The position numbers were made by a program, and so were the translations under genes. A stretch of DNA of 64,000 bases from Lentinula raphanica (lineage: Eukaryota > Basidiomycota > Agaricomycetes > Agaricales > Omphalotaceae): NCBI GenBank assembly GCA_027919835.1, contig JANVFP010000036.1, forward strand, positions 248,001-312,000, in the 5' to 3' direction. A model generated the notes under the pieces. It did not search any database. It was not told the DNA's origin and worked only from the letters and a program-made list of their open reading frames with translations. The first letter of the stretch is position 1. Every line of letters starts with the position of its first letter. Positions 1 through 11,881 of the stretch are shown piece by piece.

Positions 1-258
1 GGCCATCACTGGGCTGTTGCGTGAAAGAGAGAAATAGGCGCCGGCATGTCGCAAGAGTGCTGGAAAAATTGGTCATGCCGAGGGCCAGAGGACACCGCAG
101 GTGTCCACTGACCTCCCGAGGGTTTTCTAAGGAGCGGAAGCAAATGAGCCGAGGGCTCTGTTCAAATTTCAAGCATTATAACTCAAATATAAGGCTTTTT
201 GAGCCTAAAACCAGGTCATTGTTACTAGAAATATCTGTACTGGTATTCTACAGCCCCG

Positions 259-546
259 GATCATCAGGAAAAATATTCTCATCTCTAGAGTCCCCAGAGA
301 TACCCCCCAATTCCTAGGTAGTCTCAGAGCACCTAGAGTATCTGAGTTCTTTGAGGCTTCTAAAAATTCTCTGGGTGCTTTCAGGTGCTTTCAGGTGCTT
401 TCAGATGCTTTCAGATGCTTTCAGGATCTTTCAGGATCTCTAGGATGTTTTTTGATCTTTACAAGCTCACAAAAATCTCTGGGCAGCCTAGGAATTGGGG
501 GGTATCTCTGGGGACTCTAGAGATGAAAATATTTTTCCTGATGATC
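259..546. repeat. Fold-back element inside repeat unit 1 (60-bp inverted arms)
   Basis: Positions 259-318 and 487-546 are reverse complements over 60 bp with about one mismatch, separated by 168 bp. The spacer holds a run of imperfect decamers (GTGCTTTCAG-type, about 377-440). The same structure recurs in unit 2 at 1114-1173 and 1342-1401. It is absent from unit 3, so it looks like a MITE-like insertion carried inside the longer unit before that unit was duplicated. Confidence 0.75.
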
Positions 547-589
547 AGTGTACTATTCATTGGTATGTATGTGTGAATGCGAAAATTTT

Positions 590-609
590 GGCGCGCGCAA
601 GCGCGCGCC
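590..609. repeat. GC-alternating palindrome
   Basis: A perfect (GC)n palindrome of about 20 bp with an AA centre follows an A/T tract. Equivalent palindromes lie at 1445-1464 and, with a TA centre, at about 2029-2052. It is one of the few internal features shared by all three repeat units and could form a cruciform or Z-DNA. Confidence 0.7.
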
Positions 610-1113
610 CGAAATGGCAAATTGGTCACAGCCACATGGGCCATGGCACTAGTTGAATGCTAAGGGCTGCAAGCATTGAAATTTCTGAGTTATTAGAGTG
701 GACATTGATGTCAGTGCTCTCACTTGCTTCAATTTTACTGGATTCTTGCATGAAGAACAGCAAAATGAGAAAAAAATGAAGACTCCATGTTGGTTGAGCG
801 CCCAACTTGATCATGTGATGAGAAAAAGCCAAATCGGTCCAAATCGGTCAGCTCGGAAATAATCGGTCAAAAAAGGTCGGGCGTGGGAACCCTTGGCTTG
901 TAGTAGTAGCCGAGTGCGAAAAATTGGTCATGCCGAGGGCCAGAGGACACCGCAGGTGTCCACTGACCTCCCGAGGGTTTTCTAAGGAGCGGAAGCAAAT
1001 GAGCCGAGGGCTCTGTTCAAATTTCAAGCATTATAACTCAAATATAAGGCTTTTTGAGCCTAAAACCAGGTCATTGTTACTAGAAATATCTGTACTGGTA
1101 TTCTACAGCCCCG

Positions 1114-1401
1114 GATCATCAGGAAAAATATTCTCATCTCTAGAGTCCCCAGAGATACCCCCCAATTCCTAGGTAGTCTCAGAGCACCTAGAGTATCTGA
1201 GTTCTTTGAGGCTTCTAAAAATTCTCTGGGTGCTTTCAGGTGCTTTCAGGTGCTTTCAGATGCTTTCAGATGCTTTCAGGATCTTTCAGGATCTCTAGGA
1301 TGTTTTTTGATCTTTACAAGCTCACAAAAATCTCTGGGCAGCCTAGGAATTGGGGGGTATCTCTGGGGACTCTAGAGATGAAAATATTTTTCCTGATGAT
1401 C
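1114..1401. repeat. Fold-back element inside repeat unit 2
   Basis: This is the second copy of the 60-bp inverted-arm structure, offset by exactly 855 bp from the first and essentially identical to it. It includes the decamer run in the loop. Confidence 0.75.
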
Positions 1402-4400
1402 AGTGTACTATTCATTGGTATGTATGTGTGAATGCGAAAATTTTGGCGCGCGCAAGCGCGCGCCCGAAATGGCAAATTGGTCACAGCCACATGGGCCATG
1501 GCACTAGTTGAATGCTAAGGGCTGCAAGCATTGAAATTTCTGAGTTATTAGAGTGGACATTGATGTCAGTGCTCTCACTTGCTTCAATTTTACTGGATTC
1601 TTGCATGAAGAACAGCAAAATGAGAAAAAAATGAAGACTCCATGTTGGTTGAGCGCCCAACTTGATCATGTGATGGGAAAAAGCCAAATCGGTCCAAATC
1701 GGTCAGCTCGGAAATAATCGGTCAAAAAAGGTCGGGCGTGGGAACCCTTGGCTTGTAGTAGTAGCCGAGGAAAAATTGGTGATGCCGAGGGCCAGAGGAC
1801 GCCGCAGGCGTCCACTGACCTCCCGAGGGTTTTGTAGACAACGGAAGCAAATCAGCCGAGGGTCAGCTTGGGTCAGCTTGGTTTTGCCCTTCACTCAAGT
1901 GTGTTCATTCGAGTATTTACCCTCTACCTTACACAGTAGGTACCTCTAAGTAATTCCGGAGAATTTTGCTGTCTGCCGAGCTCCAATTGATGACTCAATT
2001 GAGTATGCTGTAAATTTCGGTGATTTGGCTCGCGCGCGCTAAGCGCGCGCGGTTTTCTGAATTTTCTGAATTCTGAGTAAAGACTGGCTTGAAGATACCC
2101 GGAAATTACATGTCATTGAAGTTGAAATGTGCATCACATAGTACTTTACAATAGAGTAACTCAATCCATGGACCAAAACTCACTGCTCAAGCATCAAAGT
2201 CACCATTGAACAGTGACACTCATTTTAAGGAATTGGCACTAGTATTTATTCTAGTCATGTAGCCTCAATCAAGCACACTCTACCACCTGTTCTTGGGCTG
2301 GGAGACTGTACCTTAGAATCAAATTCTTATGTAGAAGCTAGGATTTTGATACTGAGTTGAAGTTGAAGTTGGTGGATGGCGCAAGTGTTAAGCGCCTAGG
2401 CACTCACGTGCTGCGAAAACTCAAATCGGTCAAAATCGGTCACGTCGGAAATAATCGGTCAAAAAAGGTCGGGCGTGGGAACCCTTGGCTTCTCATAGTA
2501 GCCTAGCCGAGTGCTGTGTGATAAATCACGTGGGAAGCGTGGAGAAGCGCCGCGGCCTCTTGCAGATGATGAACGCCTCTTGATCTTGTACATCCACGAA
2601 CTACATTTCACGAATTATTGGATACACAGATATGGTCTATCCTGGTCAAGCTTATTCAGAACTTTGTGCTCAGGAATACTCTCTGACAGACATGTAGCAA
2701 GTACTCATGTTCTCGCAACATTCCGCGAACTTTTGAAGCTCCTTCCTACTGCTGAAAAGGCCAAAGTATGCAAATGGTTTTTCATGATCTAGCGATAACT
2801 GACCAGAGTGAAGCCGCAAGTCCTTTTCCTAGCAGGAGAAACTACACCATTCAGGAATGACACAGACAGGTCCGTTATCATGGTGTTCTCCAATAGTAGA
2901 CCGACGAGCTGAATATCAATGTACCAATAACATTACAGGGAGATGGTGTTTAGACAAGAATCCAACTTTTTCTATCTTTCCGGATGTACTGTCCCCGCCT
3001 CGTATCTGCTCGTAGCTTTCCAAGATGGCACTGGTCTTTCTCAGAAACCATCCATTGAATTGTTCATACCAAAGGCCGAACTCGCTGACATGATGTGGTC
3101 TGTGCCACCACCATCTCCTGAAGCTGCGAAGCAAACGCACGATGTAACAAGAATAGATCATCCTGCTGCTGTCCCAAATGCTATCCAAGTGCTTCTGAAG
3201 GCTTTCCCTGATGCGTTATTCCACACTCTTCCTCGAGGATCTCCTCTATTTCCTACCATTCCAGCAGAATTCACAGAACTGGTCATGTCGTCTGAAAACA
3301 AGGATGCAGGCATAAGCGATCTATTCCTCCTTCCTGCTTTACATCAAGCTCGACTTATCAAGGATCAGCAAGAAATCGACTGGATTCGCAAGGCCAACGA
3401 GATAAGCTCGCGAGCTCATGAAGTCGTCATGAGAGTTCTGGGGAAAGCCGTCAAAGGAGCCATCGAGCGTGGTCATGGAGCAGGCGTGGACCGACCGTTG
3501 TTGCCAGGTGAATGGCTCATAGAGAAGGAAGCTGAAGCTGAAGCAATATTTGTTGCTTCGTGTCGAAGAGAAGGGTATATACCGAACCACTACTATCGTC
3601 TTTCAAACTCCATATGACTGATCTCTGGGTAGCGCTATACACCAAGCTTATCTGCCCATCGTGGCAGCAAGTACTCGTGCGTCGACTCTACATTACTGTT
3701 GCAACGATCGCGAATTCGCATGGGGTCCTGTTCAACCACACGACCATCAGAATCGGAATGAGTTCGCCCATGGAGGTGTACGGCAGCTTATTCCTCAAGT
3801 TTTGCTCATCGACGCTGGTTGTGAATGGAACTGCTATGCGTCTGATATTACTCGTGAGTGTTATCTTTCAGGCCGAACTTCGCTGATTCATTTCTTGCCT
3901 CAATCTCTGGTAGGTACAATGCCTGTCGGTAACGGTGGAAAATTCACTCCAGAAGCACGCGCGATCTATGAGTTGGTCCTGGAAATGCAAAAGGTCATCT
4001 GAATTGTTTCACGTCGAGTTCGTTCAAGCTGAAGAACATGACTGTATCAATAGGTCGCCATGGACATGATCAAACCTGGAATCCACTGGGATGCCATCCA
4101 ACTCATGTGTCACCGTATCCTCGTCAAAGGCTTCCAACGTCTGGGTATCTTCAAGTCTCCTTCGCCTTCCGCCATCTCTTCAATTGCTCCAGCCAGCGAC
4201 GAAGCCTGGGACCCCGAACACGACGAGGAGAAAATACTAGCTTCGGGAATCAGCTCGGCATTCTTCCCTCATGGGCTGGGCCACAGTCTGGGTATGGATG
4301 TCCATGACGTTCCGAGCGCCAGTAAACCTGCTGTCAATCCGACGTTGAATAAGGGAATGGCAATTGGACATGAGAGCTTCTATACATATCTGAGGCTAAG

Positions 4401-4712
4401 GTTGCCGCTGCAGAAGAATATGATTGTGGTAAGTACTGCTGCAATGTGGTCGATCTTGTGTGTGAGGACTGATCATGCTTTTTCTCATCATAAATATAGA
4501 CCGTAGAGCCAGGTTGCTATTTCTCGCCACACCTCATTGCTCCTGTGCGTGATTCAAAGCATATCAACAAGGAGGTATTGGAAAGATATGAAAGCGTTGG
4601 AGGAGTGCGGATTGAAGACGTGGTACTTATCACAGAAGATGGATTTGAGAATCTTACAACGGTTCGGAGCGATACAGAATGGGTGGAAGGAGTATGTTCT
4701 GGTGTGCTATGA

Positions 4713-5272
4713 TGAGGCAGGATCTAAGGCAAATGACAAGATCTTGATGGATTCCGAAACGTTCGTAACACTATCTATGTACTATCATCGAACGCGCGCA
4801 TGTATTTGTATCGTGCTCTCTTGGGATATACTGCAACTTGTGTATATCCATTGAACTGTACCAATGTGAACATATTTGAGCAAGAATGTGTTTCATTGAG
4901 GAGTCTGCATGGGTATACAGTAGGTACAAAATTCAGTATATAAAACGGGAATTAAGAGCTCGACAAAATTCTAATCCTCGAAAGACAAGACAAGCGTGTA
5001 TAAGCTGGCTAGCAGAAACGATAGCTTGTAAGTAAGTGAGTAAGTATAAGGCTGGTACGAAAATGCAAGAGAATGATACATGGGATGGCTAACGATAGAC
5101 ACAGAAAGCGATAATCAGAGAGTGTAGATACAACAAGCAAGCAACAAAAAGAACGACATCAGGAACCACAGAATGATGATAATCATGAACCAAAGGAAAG
5201 TATAGAGGTTTTCACGAGAATGAAGAACCCACAGAACAAGGAACGCCAACTTTGAACGAAAACATCGGTCGT
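4713..5272. other. Intergenic, convergent 3' ends
   Basis: This 560-bp AT-richer spacer separates the stop codons of two convergent genes. I see no open frame of note, RNA gene or repeat; it presumably holds both 3' UTRs. Confidence 0.6.
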
Positions 5273-7599
5273 TCATATCCAGGTTGTCGATGAACTACCC
5301 TGCAATCCGCGAGGAATCTTCGGAACCGGAGGTATGATAGCATTCCTCCCAATACCCAAATTAGGTGGAAGCTCCCTCCCATTTTCATCAAACATCGCCT
5401 CGATCCGCCTAATAAACCGTTCCCGGGCTGCATCACTTTTATCGGCATCCATAAAACTCGCCCGACTCTCACCATCCACGCTCATACTCCATCGATTATC
5501 ATCTGCCCATCCGCTAGCAAGACTCTTAGCCTGGCTCGGGTTAGCCATCTTGTATATCGAATGCTTATCGTCCGAAGTATACCGGGACTTGTCATCGGAC
5601 AAATCGTCTTCGGACGTTGAGGCTGAGGGGGTGATGGTGATGGAGGGTCGAGGTGATTTTTCACGGATAGGACTGGGACTCTTGAACCGTGCTCGGCGTA
5701 CGTCGATAGAGTTGTAGTAGTAATTCTGCAACGCCTCCAATGATCTTCTCCTATCCAAAGCCGCCTCTGGTTCTGTACCACGTTCATGTCCTGTCGCAGA
5801 CGCGCTTCGTCCACCATCCGTGAAACCTCGTACGACATTCCTCAGGTCCTCATCAGAAACTATATCATCCTCACTATCACTCGGCTGTTCGACATGAATC
5901 CCAACTTTGGTACTCTGTCGGGCATGCCGTCTAGAAGTAGACCGTGACGTTTCTGGACTAGAAGCATACCCGGAATCTTCTTTCGAGAAGTTGTTCTTCC
6001 ACCCACCAGCCGGAGGAGGCATAGCGTAGATGTCTCGGTATCTCGTCACCCGTACTCGACTCTCGAATCCGCGGCTTGGACTTGGGTGTAAGGCAGCAAC
6101 TCCGCTTGATTGTACGGGTCGAGTGGGGAAAGGCGAGACTCTACCGCGCTGGGTTGAGTTGGAAGGTGAAGTGGACCGGGAGGGTGGCTGGACGGCAAGG
6201 CGCTGCTGCTGTTGGAGTTCGTTATCTGAATCTCGAACTTGCTGTTTGGGTTCAGCCGGAACTTCTGGAAGAGGTACTGTAGGCGGAGGACTAGGAAGAG
6301 GGATATCGTAATGCCCTAGACTGTTAGGAGGTACGAAAACTTCATTCGATGGCGACGGAACAACGAAGTCCGTCAAGGGAATGACGTTTCTGGAAGAACT
6401 CAAGGGTGATGATATTTCGTGAGCTCGAAGAGGTAAAGGAGATGGTATATGTAACCGAGTGACGGTGTTGGCGCTGTTTGTGCTCCCGGAAGATGTAGAA
6501 GTCATTCCTAGTTGGAAAGCTTAGTTGAATGTTGTGCCTGTTGAAGCAATAGTATGTACATACCTGGCCGAGAGCTAGGGTTGGGAGTGACAACGACGAA
6601 CGGTGACCCTGCAGGAGACCAGTCCAAAGGTGAACTGTCACTGGAGTTGGGAGTGGATTTGGATCCAAGTTTTTGACGTGAGGGAATACGATTAAGGAAG
6701 AGCGGTCTCGGAGCTCGTTTCGTGTTCGAGCGGTCGAGTGTAGGCGGCGGAGCAACAACCATAGGCTGAGGATCCACAGGAGGAGACGGCGGAGAAGGTG
6801 AACGTGTGAGAGGATACGAGATGTTTATTGATTTGACATTTGGGGAAGACACCGATCCTGTGGTTGATGCTGAGCTAGAAGAGCTGTTGGTAAGCCGGGA
6901 GAGGAATGAATGACCGTTGCTCGAATTGGTTGTATGGTTATCACTGCTATCACTAGCGGCAAACCGAATGATGGTGCGTTTGGTTGGACTGGTGCTTACG
7001 GGACTGGCGACTGTCGATAAAGACGGCTCTGGAACACCAGTCGTAGGTTCTATACCCTGGTTGGAGCCATTTGTCTGATAGAGGATTGTAGTCGATTCCG
7101 TAGATGGTAAAGAAGGTGATATGAAAGGGATGGTTGGGCTCTGGGCTCTGGACGATCCAAGAGGTCCAATCGGAGGCTCTAGGATTGCGTTTTCAGAGTC
7201 CAGTTTCAACGTCGTAGCGAACTTCGCGGCAATAGGAAGACGAAAAGCCGGTGCAGGTAGAGGAGGAGGAGGAGGAGAAGTAAGCTGAACAGGAACTCGT
7301 GGTACTTCATCCTCATCAATACTGTGCTTCGACCTGTTACCCAATTTGAAGAAACGCGACTTTGATTTGGATTTGCGAAGAGGAGGCTGGCCATTGCCTC
7401 CATCGTCGGTCTCGTATCCATCACCGCCAGATGCCTTTCGCAGTTTGACTTTGGACTTCTTCTTCTTCAACTTTGTCCTGGTCGACGCACCATCGGTTTC
7501 GTATCCAGTCAAATAACCCGCGTCCAAGCCAGGCTCGGCATCCGTCGCGGATTCATTCTTCTTCCTTCCCTTCTCAACTTTCTCTTTTTTGTCAACCAT
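5273..7599 (-). CDS. Low-complexity Ser/Pro-rich protein, function unknown
   Basis: Two exons, 7599-6564 and 6507-5273, joined over a 56-bp GT-AG intron, give 756 aa. The ATG at 7599 was chosen because the frame further upstream has only a GTG. The N-terminus is Lys-rich (MVDKKEKVEKG) with two GYETD motifs around lysine clusters. The middle is Ser/Thr/Pro-rich with a polyproline run. The C-terminus holds a better-ordered block (ARERFIRRIEAMFDENGREL, then PPVPKIPRG). I recognise this layout from uncharacterised basidiomycete proteins but know no function. There is no signal peptide or membrane segment. It is predicted to be largely disordered. Confidence 0.8.
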
Positions 7600-8652
7600 T
7601 TGGGCTTGTAGCACGAAGAACGAAGGTGGAAAGGAGCGGAAAATGGAGAACGGTAACTTTTTTCGACCAGCGAAGGCGAGTTATCAAGTTCAACGTTGGA
7701 GAAAGAAGAAATTCTTACTTCCTTTTCCACGGCGCGGACTACATGCACTAACGTAAAAATTTAAATTGAAAGTTACGAACATTGTTTCCTGCCCCTGAGC
7801 TTGCGTTCAACAGTCTGTAGGTCTTCCAATTCTGTGGATTCTATCGTTGGACATCGTCTACGACGACCTTCGCGAGCTACTGCTGATAATAACAGCCCTA
7901 CTCTCGAAGCATGAGCTTTTCCAAAGCCAAGTCCCTGCAGAATCTCCATATATGCTTCCCGGATGGAACCGCTCTATACGCAACCATCATGATCCTCTAC
8001 AGGAGTTGCATGCAAGCCATTTGTTACTCAAAGTTCACGTCAGATACAACCATTGGCTCTCTCAGAGAAATGTCAACGAGTGGCGGCGTAAGCGGGTAGA
8101 GATTCAACAGAAGATGATTCCTGTTCACAGAGTCGCAAGATATCGGAGAGATTCAGCCTGGAGTGGCAGGCAAGTGTTCGTTTGCGAGATTATTTACTAC
8201 CGAGGGAGGTAGCAGCCTAGCAGGCAGTCGCCCCTCCAGACCTCACCATCAGCACGGGGAGGAACTAAAGAAAGACGAGAACCGATAGCATGGCGCGATC
8301 TGATATCGCACTATACGTCGTAAATGATATGCAACACATCTTTTGAGTCCTCAAGCTGCCTCTGAAGAACTCATTGATGGTTGCTCACGACAAGTCCAAA
8401 AGGTCTCGTAAGAATTACTAGCCCCTTGGGCAATTCCTAGAATATGACAAGTCCAACTTTATGAAAAGTTCACCTTGACATACGGAAAAAAAATTCACAC
8501 ACCGCAGATGCTCTGCATGTGGAGAGAAATAATCTGAAAGGCGTTTAGATTCTAGGAAGAACGTGTAGTTCTCATAAACCCAGTCCACCAAAACATGCAA
8601 GAGAATCGATGTAGCATACCACAAAAGGCCGAGTCATACATGAGATCAAAAA
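7600..8652. other. Intergenic region, no gene recognised
   Basis: It contains the upstream region of the 756-aa gene and the 3' flank of the next minus-strand gene. A plus-strand open frame (7847-8212) lacks an ATG start and resembles nothing I know, so it was not called. Confidence 0.5.
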
Positions 8653-9886
8653 TCAAACGATTTTTCCCAAATCGTGATCGAGAAGAGATTGACGACTGTG
8701 ATACAACGGCAGAGGGGTCATCGGTGACTCCCGACTCGACGAGTTTCCGTTCGAAGGGCTCCCACTCGCACTACGTCCTCCATGCTCCAACCGCTCCTGT
8801 TCAAGCTTCCAACTCTTACTAACCATCCTGTCTCCATTCCACTTTTCCGATGCACGTTCTGGGCCTCCCTGTATCATAGTTTCTCCTCCCAGCGACGTCG
8901 GGGACGCAGGACCAGGCAACATCAAGATCTTCGCAACCTCTTTTGCTACGGCTTCGATATCGATGATCGACATGCCCGACTGTTCTGATTCTCTTCGGAG
9001 ATGACTCGGAAGTTGGGGTAGTAAACGGGGATTAGGTCTCGGTCCCACTGCTGCTCGAGTGGGAACCCTCGAGATACCCGCTTCGGAGGGCATAGTATCT
9101 GGAGTCGGAGTGATCGATGTCGATCGAGGGCAATAATACCTCGAATTCGAGGCATGGTAGTTCCTCCAAGTATGGCTGTTGTTGGAGTCATCGCGATATC
9201 CCATCGTTTGAAGCATATAGACCTCGTCTCCCTCTCCAAAATTGTCCCTAGCTTTCTGCTTCTGCTTACCCAGATGGGTCGCTGACGGTCGCTGCCTAGA
9301 CTCATAACCACCATTGTCTCCTTGTGCATCATCCGGCGGCGAAGATTCTCCAGGCCAACCTAACTGTTTACTGGTTTTCCTAAGCAGCAGAGTGATGATG
9401 ATGAATCCACCAAGAGCCACTGCGCCTCCGATGGATTCTCCTAGAATGGGTCCTAACTGGGATCTGATAGATGTATCCAGAGTAGCTGAGTTCAAGCTCG
9501 AGCTCGATGAGTTACCGTTCGCGGGTGGAATGGGTATGTCCATGCTCGAAGAGGGCTCTATGGGGGAAGATATTGGGACGAGAGGAGTAGAAAGGGCAGG
9601 ATTGGTGGTTATATGATCCGGTATAGTGTTTGTCGATGACGTCCCTGCGTTATCGTTGACGGTTTTCTGCATGAGATGTCATTGGTATGATTCAGGAGAG
9701 TCTGGTCTTGAGATGAATACAACATACCGGCACTATCCCTCCCCATGTTATCTGAGAGACAGCAAAAAGTTGGAAAAATAGCAACAGGAGCATCTTCTTC
9801 AGCGTGGGCCGCACACAAGAGAAGCCGTTGAGGAAGACCTGTGGACGTATCGGTCTAACAGGGTGAATAGCTGTCTGGTCCAACAT
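8653..9886 (-). CDS. Single-pass membrane protein, unknown
   Basis: Exons 9886-9728 and 9666-8653 (61-bp intron) give 390 aa. A signal-like segment (MLLLLFFQLFAVSQITWG) lies 31 residues after the first ATG; starting at the internal ATG at 9793 would make it a standard signal peptide of a 359-aa protein. A Ser/Thr/Pro-rich stretch of about 85 residues follows, then a hydrophobic helix (GGAVALGGFIIITLLL) with an R-K stop-transfer. The long cytoplasmic tail is disordered and has one helical block (IDIEAVAKEVAKILMLPG). The topology suggests a plasma-membrane protein with a short O-glycosylated ectodomain, a common fungal type. No domain is recognised. Confidence 0.75.
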
Positions 9887-10816
9887 TTTGCTGTACTTAT
9901 GAGAAAGACAGCATACTCGAATCCAACCATCATCATCAGCTGTTCCTTCAATTCTTAGCTGCAACCCTCTGACCAGCGTCATGGTTTTGATAGTACAGAT
10001 ACACACGCGTGTGCACATACGCGACATCACGGGAGTCTGAAAGTTGATCATGACCCTCGGCCGTATCACCTGAACCAAGCCGATTCAAGTTTCTGCAAGT
10101 TGACCTTGGTAGAGGAATGATTGGATAGCAAACAGGCAGAGAACAGGCAGAGAATAGGCAGGAAGCGGGCAGGAAGTAGACAGAGGATATGGCACAGCGC
10201 CTAGAGAGACTTGACGAGTGATGAGAATTCATTCTGGGATCGTTAATTGTCCATCGTGGAGTGATAGGACAAGGTGACATAGACTAAGACACAGCCAGAA
10301 TAATTCAACCGCCAAAAAAAAGATGATATGGCCGCTCATGTCTGTTGAGATGATCCACTATCTCAGAACGCGTAAGGGATGCTGGTATTATTGGACCTTG
10401 TGCTGGCCAGGATGAGCGTATCATGATGATCAAGAAAGTATTACCGCGCTCGAGGAGTCTGTAAATCAGATATGTATGAGATATAATCAGAGCTGAAACA
10501 AGAATCCACTCACTGAGATCATTCTAACGGGTTCTCCATCGTGGGGAGGGTGCGATTGGTCCTGACAAGTAGAGCGATCGTCCAACATATCTTTCAACCA
10601 TTCGATGGACGGCATGAAGAAAAAGAAGGGAGACGATTGATGGTTCGAAATGGCTTCGCTTCAGGACGATGATGCACACGAACGTGTGATTCGAGATGAC
10701 TTTTGGCACTGAAAGATTTAAAGAGTTTACGGACAGTGGATTGACATAGGTCACGATCACTGTTGAGCAAGATCAAGAAAGCGACAGGAAGCGGTCGATT
10801 ATCCAAGGGCTGATGC
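9887..10816. other. Intergenic region, no gene recognised
   Basis: It lies between two minus-strand genes. Only short open frames are present, none with family features. A short imperfect direct repeat (GAACAGGCA/GAATAGGCA-like) occurs at about 10130-10175. Confidence 0.5.
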
Positions 10817-11640
10817 TCAGGTATCGACGTCCATGCTCGATCCAGGGTCGTTGACATCTTCCTGGCGTCCCTCTTCATCCAAGATTTCCTTCGCCTTGCC
10901 CTTTCCCTTATCCTTTGTCATCGACGGCTCGCTCTTCCGCGTGGTCTTTCTCGAAGCGCCAGCGTAACCTGCCTTGTTATGATCAGGGTTCTTCTTCGAC
11001 CTCCTCCTACGCGGTGCCGCTCCCGGCTCTTTCAAATGAGCCGTATTGGATGTACTGGAGTTGGCATTGTTTGATTCCGCGACTTGTGCGTCAATCACGT
11101 CAGGTCGGGCCTGGTCTTCTCCAGGTGGGACTTTGGGTCGCAGTTGGACTTCTCTGAACCGGATTCGTTTCTCAGTGATGGAAGTGAATGATAGCCGTCG
11201 TTTGCTTCGATCTTCAGCGTCTGTCATGAAAGAGAGGTTGAGCAACAGAGTCTATGCGTGTAATGTTGAGGTGTCTGCGTTACCTTTTCCTTCGGAGAAG
11301 ATGAGCTCGGTCCCTAGTAGAGATTCGTGTCGTCCTTGTAGGACTGTGCCCGAAAGTTGCATGAATGGTGTCGGTGTATCCAGTCCCTGTAGCGTGATCA
11401 AAGTTATGAAGTGATCCTCGCGTCTTGTCGACTGAAACCACTCACAATCAAGCGATAGGTGGATGAGCTGGGTATGAGCGTAGGCTCCACGGATCCAAGG
11501 TCCAAGGTCACGTAGAATTCCTCTATCTCGTCTTCATATTCCTCATCGGGATCGAACTCTTCGACGTGTCTGTATCCCGGGCAAAGGCCTGCAGATGATG
11601 GCGACGGCAAGGTCGCGCTTGAGCTTGGATCCGACGACAT
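10817..11640 (-). CDS. TFIIIC triple-barrel subunit (Sfc7/tau55/GTF3C6-like)
   Basis: Three exons (11640-11446, 11386-11284, 11220-10817) give 233 aa, with introns of 59 and 63 bp. Residues about 34-100 match the TFIIIC triple-barrel fold: YVTLDLG, STYRLIGLDTPTPFMQL, then SGTVLQGRHESLLGTELIF, ending in an acidic turn. This module heterodimerises with the larger barrel subunit in the RNA polymerase III factor TFIIIC. The rest is a basic, disordered tail with Arg/Lys clusters (RRRRSKKN, KDKGKGKAKE). It sits head-to-head with the transporter gene at 11882, 241 bp away. Confidence 0.85.
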
Positions 11641-11881
11641 TTTTGAGTGACAGAAGCTTAGAGATCGAAGTGGATAATAGAGTTCAAAGCATAGTTCATG
11701 GTGGTAAAGGTGAAAGCTTCAATTAGCCGACTGCTTCCGGTTGTGAAAAAAAGGTACCCACGCTGAACATCTCTTTGTGCCGCGCTCTCATCAGCATCAA
11801 CCATCGACGTGTCATTTACAGGCTCGAAGCCTTCTTTCTCTCTCTCCTCTTCTCTCCTGGCACTGGCCGCCAGCTTCAGCC
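11641..11881. promoter_or_regulatory. Divergent promoter, TFIIIC subunit / nucleotide-sugar transporter
   Basis: A 241-bp gap separates two start codons on opposite strands. It includes pyrimidine-rich stretches (CTCTCTCCTCTTCTCTCC near 11838-11856) typical of fungal core promoters. Confidence 0.5.

Larger units (their letters stand above)
63..2508. mobile_element. Tandem array of three non-coding repeat units inserted in the M24 gene
   Basis: Three head-to-tail units start with the same sequence (GAAAAATTGGT, then a GCCGAGGGCCAGAGGAC block) at 63, 918 and 1770. Each ends with a conserved block rich in AATCGGTC and GGTCGGGCGTGGGAACC. Units 1 and 2 (855 and 852 bp) are almost identical; I saw one clear base change (near 822/1677) plus junction differences. 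Unit 3 (about 739 bp) shares only its ends and a GC-rich palindrome. The whole array is flanked by an 8-bp direct repeat GAGTGCTG (55-62 and 2509-2516), which looks like a target-site duplication. No transposase is encoded, so it looks non-autonomous. An 8-bp duplication would suit a hAT-like mechanism, but I see no clear matching terminal inverted repeats, so the class is open. Confidence 0.75.
1..4712 (+). pseudogene. Xaa-Pro aminopeptidase-like (peptidase M24) gene interrupted by repeat array
   Basis: Coding sequence before the array (1-62, ending RRHVARVL) resembles the start of PEPP-type aminopeptidases. If the array and one 8-bp repeat copy are ignored, the frame stays open on the far side. 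Clear exons then run from about 2939: to 3574, 3633-3853, 3914-3993, 4054-4428 and 4500-4712, with introns of 58-71 bp. Family signatures are FRQESNFFYLSG, the metal-binding aspartates (IDAGCEWN, SDITR), the histidine in FFPHGLGHSLG, and glutamates in TVEPGCYF and RIEDVVLI, so the catalytic half looks complete. The 2587-2938 stretch has no coding I can place. The gene probably began left of the window and is probably broken unless the array is spliced out. Confidence 0.75.

Noticed and set aside
21..317. Open frame running from the M24 N-terminus into the repeat (98 codons)
   Set aside because: The coding part ends at the insertion at 62; the rest is repeat sequence that recurs in unit 2 without the M24 part.
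380..440. CRISPR-like decamer repeats with short spacing
   Set aside because: Direct imperfect decamers without spacers inside a eukaryotic repeat element; a simple tandem repeat, not a CRISPR array.
7847..8212. 121-codon plus-strand open frame
   Set aside because: No ATG start, no family features, and competing frames of similar length in the same stretch.
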